A stretch of 64,000 bases of DNA. Source: Candidatus Thorarchaeota archaeon (lineage in GTDB: Archaea; Asgardarchaeota; Thorarchaeia; Thorarchaeales; Thorarchaeaceae). Below the pieces are notes generated by a model. The model ran no database searches and was not told the origin of the DNA. It saw nothing but the letters and a program-made list of their open reading frames with translations. The first letter of the stretch is position 1. Every line of letters begins with the position of its first letter. The DNA lies in NCBI GenBank assembly GCA_016933575.1, contig JAFGAR010000088.1, forward strand, positions 186,001-250,000, given 5' to 3'. Below, piece after piece: positions 63,244 through 64,000 of the stretch. The position numbers and the translations under genes were made by a program.

Positions 63244-64000
63244 TTGAAGACTATAACGTTGTTTTCAAGGGTTTATGGCCAATATAGAAATCGAATGTCT
63301 GAAACGGTTAAATCCGGTATCCATGAACTGATTCAGGATTTAGATGCTGATTTGGTGCGATTTGATATCGATAAAAGAGGGCATATTTCTGTTGAACTCA
63401 AGGGTCAAGATGCAGAATTTGCCATCAATTTTCTAACTAATGAGTATGGCACATCTGTTCCTCTTGAGAATGTAAAAGAAGGCGATATTCTTAGAGGTTC
63501 ATTAGTGGATGTGGGAAAGGTTGGGTATGGTCTATATGCAGATATTGGTGTTGTGAGTAAGGTGCGAGTCGATGCTCTTATTCCCTTGCATCGAATCCGT
63601 AATCAGTTTCAAAGTAACAGACCTTTAAGAGCTCTAGCACAATCACTTATGCTTGTAGAAAACCTTCCAGTCGAAGTATCGATAATTGATATCGATAGAA
63701 ACATACACAAGATAGAAGCTGAGTTTGCACAGAGCACATTAGACCGTATCAAAGAATGGAGTCAAGACAATCACGAACGTCTCTTGGTCTTTGGCGCCAA
63801 TCAAAATATGATTGAGGATGCATTGAAGAAGTCTAGTCATCTGGATGATATCTACAAGATTCACGAACTTGGCAAATTTGAGTTCGCACTTGTATGTAAA
63901 CGAAGCACACGGGCATCTGGCATTATTGCAGCGATTGGTCCTAAACTAAGAGGAGTTCCAATGCACATTTTTATTCCAAAAGAAATCGGGGAAAATTTTG
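63244..64000 (+). CDS. DUF2110-type archaeal protein, cut by window edge
   Basis: An open frame of 252 residues runs to the window end. TTG at 63244 has AGAGGAG six bases upstream. Residues about 80-110 resemble an S1-like barrel (EGDILRGSLVDVGKVGYGLY, then ADIGV), and the second half is a mixed alpha/beta region (FALVCKRSTRASGIIAAIGP). The position right after tfe matches archaeal DUF2110 proteins in my memory. The function is unknown; RNA binding is plausible from the barrel. Confidence 0.7.
   Translation, partial: MKTITLFSRVYGQYRNRMSETVKSGIHELIQDLDADLVRFDIDKRGHISVELKGQDAEFAINFLTNEYGTSVPLENVKEGDILRGSLVDVGKVGYGLYADIGVVSKVRVDALIPLHRIRNQFQSNRPLRALAQSLMLVENLPVEVSIIDIDRNIHKIEAEFAQSTLDRIKEWSQDNHERLLVFGANQNMIEDALKKSSHLDDIYKIHELGKFEFALVCKRSTRASGIIAAIGPKLRGVPMHIFIPKEIGENF

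Noticed and set aside
1..64000. CRISPR arrays, insertion sequences, rRNA genes or integrated viral elements.
   Set aside because: No spaced repeats, transposase or integrase genes, terminal inverted repeats or rRNA-like stretches were seen on reading both strands.

Overview
The window is AT-rich archaeal chromosome, gene-dense and with strictly archaeal information-processing genes: MCM, a GINS subunit, Orc1/Cdc6, RfcS/RfcL, Hel308, HerA-NurA, TFB, TFE, Rpo8, PAN, NAC, MBF1 and S10. Rpo8, a double Roadblock protein beside a small GTPase, and a eukaryote-like split lysine-ketoglutarate reductase/saccharopine dehydrogenase pair suggest an Asgard-type archaeon. That placement is an inference from gene content only. 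No insertion sequence, prophage or CRISPR array was seen.

Layout. 0-8 kb (minus strand): herA (cut by the window edge), nurA and pyrG; a small GTPase, an unknown gene and a double Roadblock gene; an HD phosphohydrolase and an XRE regulator. 8-12.8 kb: GPN GTPase, tRNA G10 methylase, the UPF0201/UPF0200/AAA cluster and ThpR. 12.8-24 kb: an intron-containing tRNA-Pro, a histone-deacetylase-like enzyme, hel308-mcm-gins, rfcS-rfcL, truA, a winged-helix gene, orc1/cdc6 and tRNA-Gly. 24-37 kb: KorA, two Ig-like surface proteins, Rpo8, TFB, a GspE-type ATPase with a Flp-pilin-like peptide, an intron-containing tRNA-Glu and a membrane-anchored HerA/VirB4-type ATPase. 37-42.7 kb: IPK, S10, GlmS, a class V aminotransferase homologue lacking the PLP lysine, and a nucleotidyltransferase. 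42.7-47.3 kb: two origin-like intergenic regions with ORB elements, separated by a winged-helix gene, the saccharopine genes and a small unknown gene. 47.3-59.2 kb: iorAB, hypF, three unknown genes, an acyl-CoA synthetase (ADP-forming) alpha subunit, a ribbon-helix-helix plus AAA ATPase operon, a membrane protein and AtpD. 59.2-64 kb: NAC, a Trm5/TYW2-type methylase, PAN, MBF1, TFE and a DUF2110-type gene (cut).

The most interesting signal is a family of 7-bp words (GTATTAC or its complement GTAATAC) phased at exactly 9 bp. They lie in nearly every intergenic gap, and in a few coding positions, from about 43.8 to 59.2 kb, and I did not find phased pairs elsewhere. The zone contains a classical origin (two inverted ORBs around an AT-rich spacer at 46.98-47.15 kb) and an operon of an AAA ATPase and a ribbon-helix-helix protein. 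Such DNA-binding folds often read phased short repeats. I propose, as inference, an origin-linked centromere or chromosome-organising system. Two tRNA genes with introns at unusual positions (tRNA-Pro with two introns, tRNA-Glu with a D-stem intron) are also notable.
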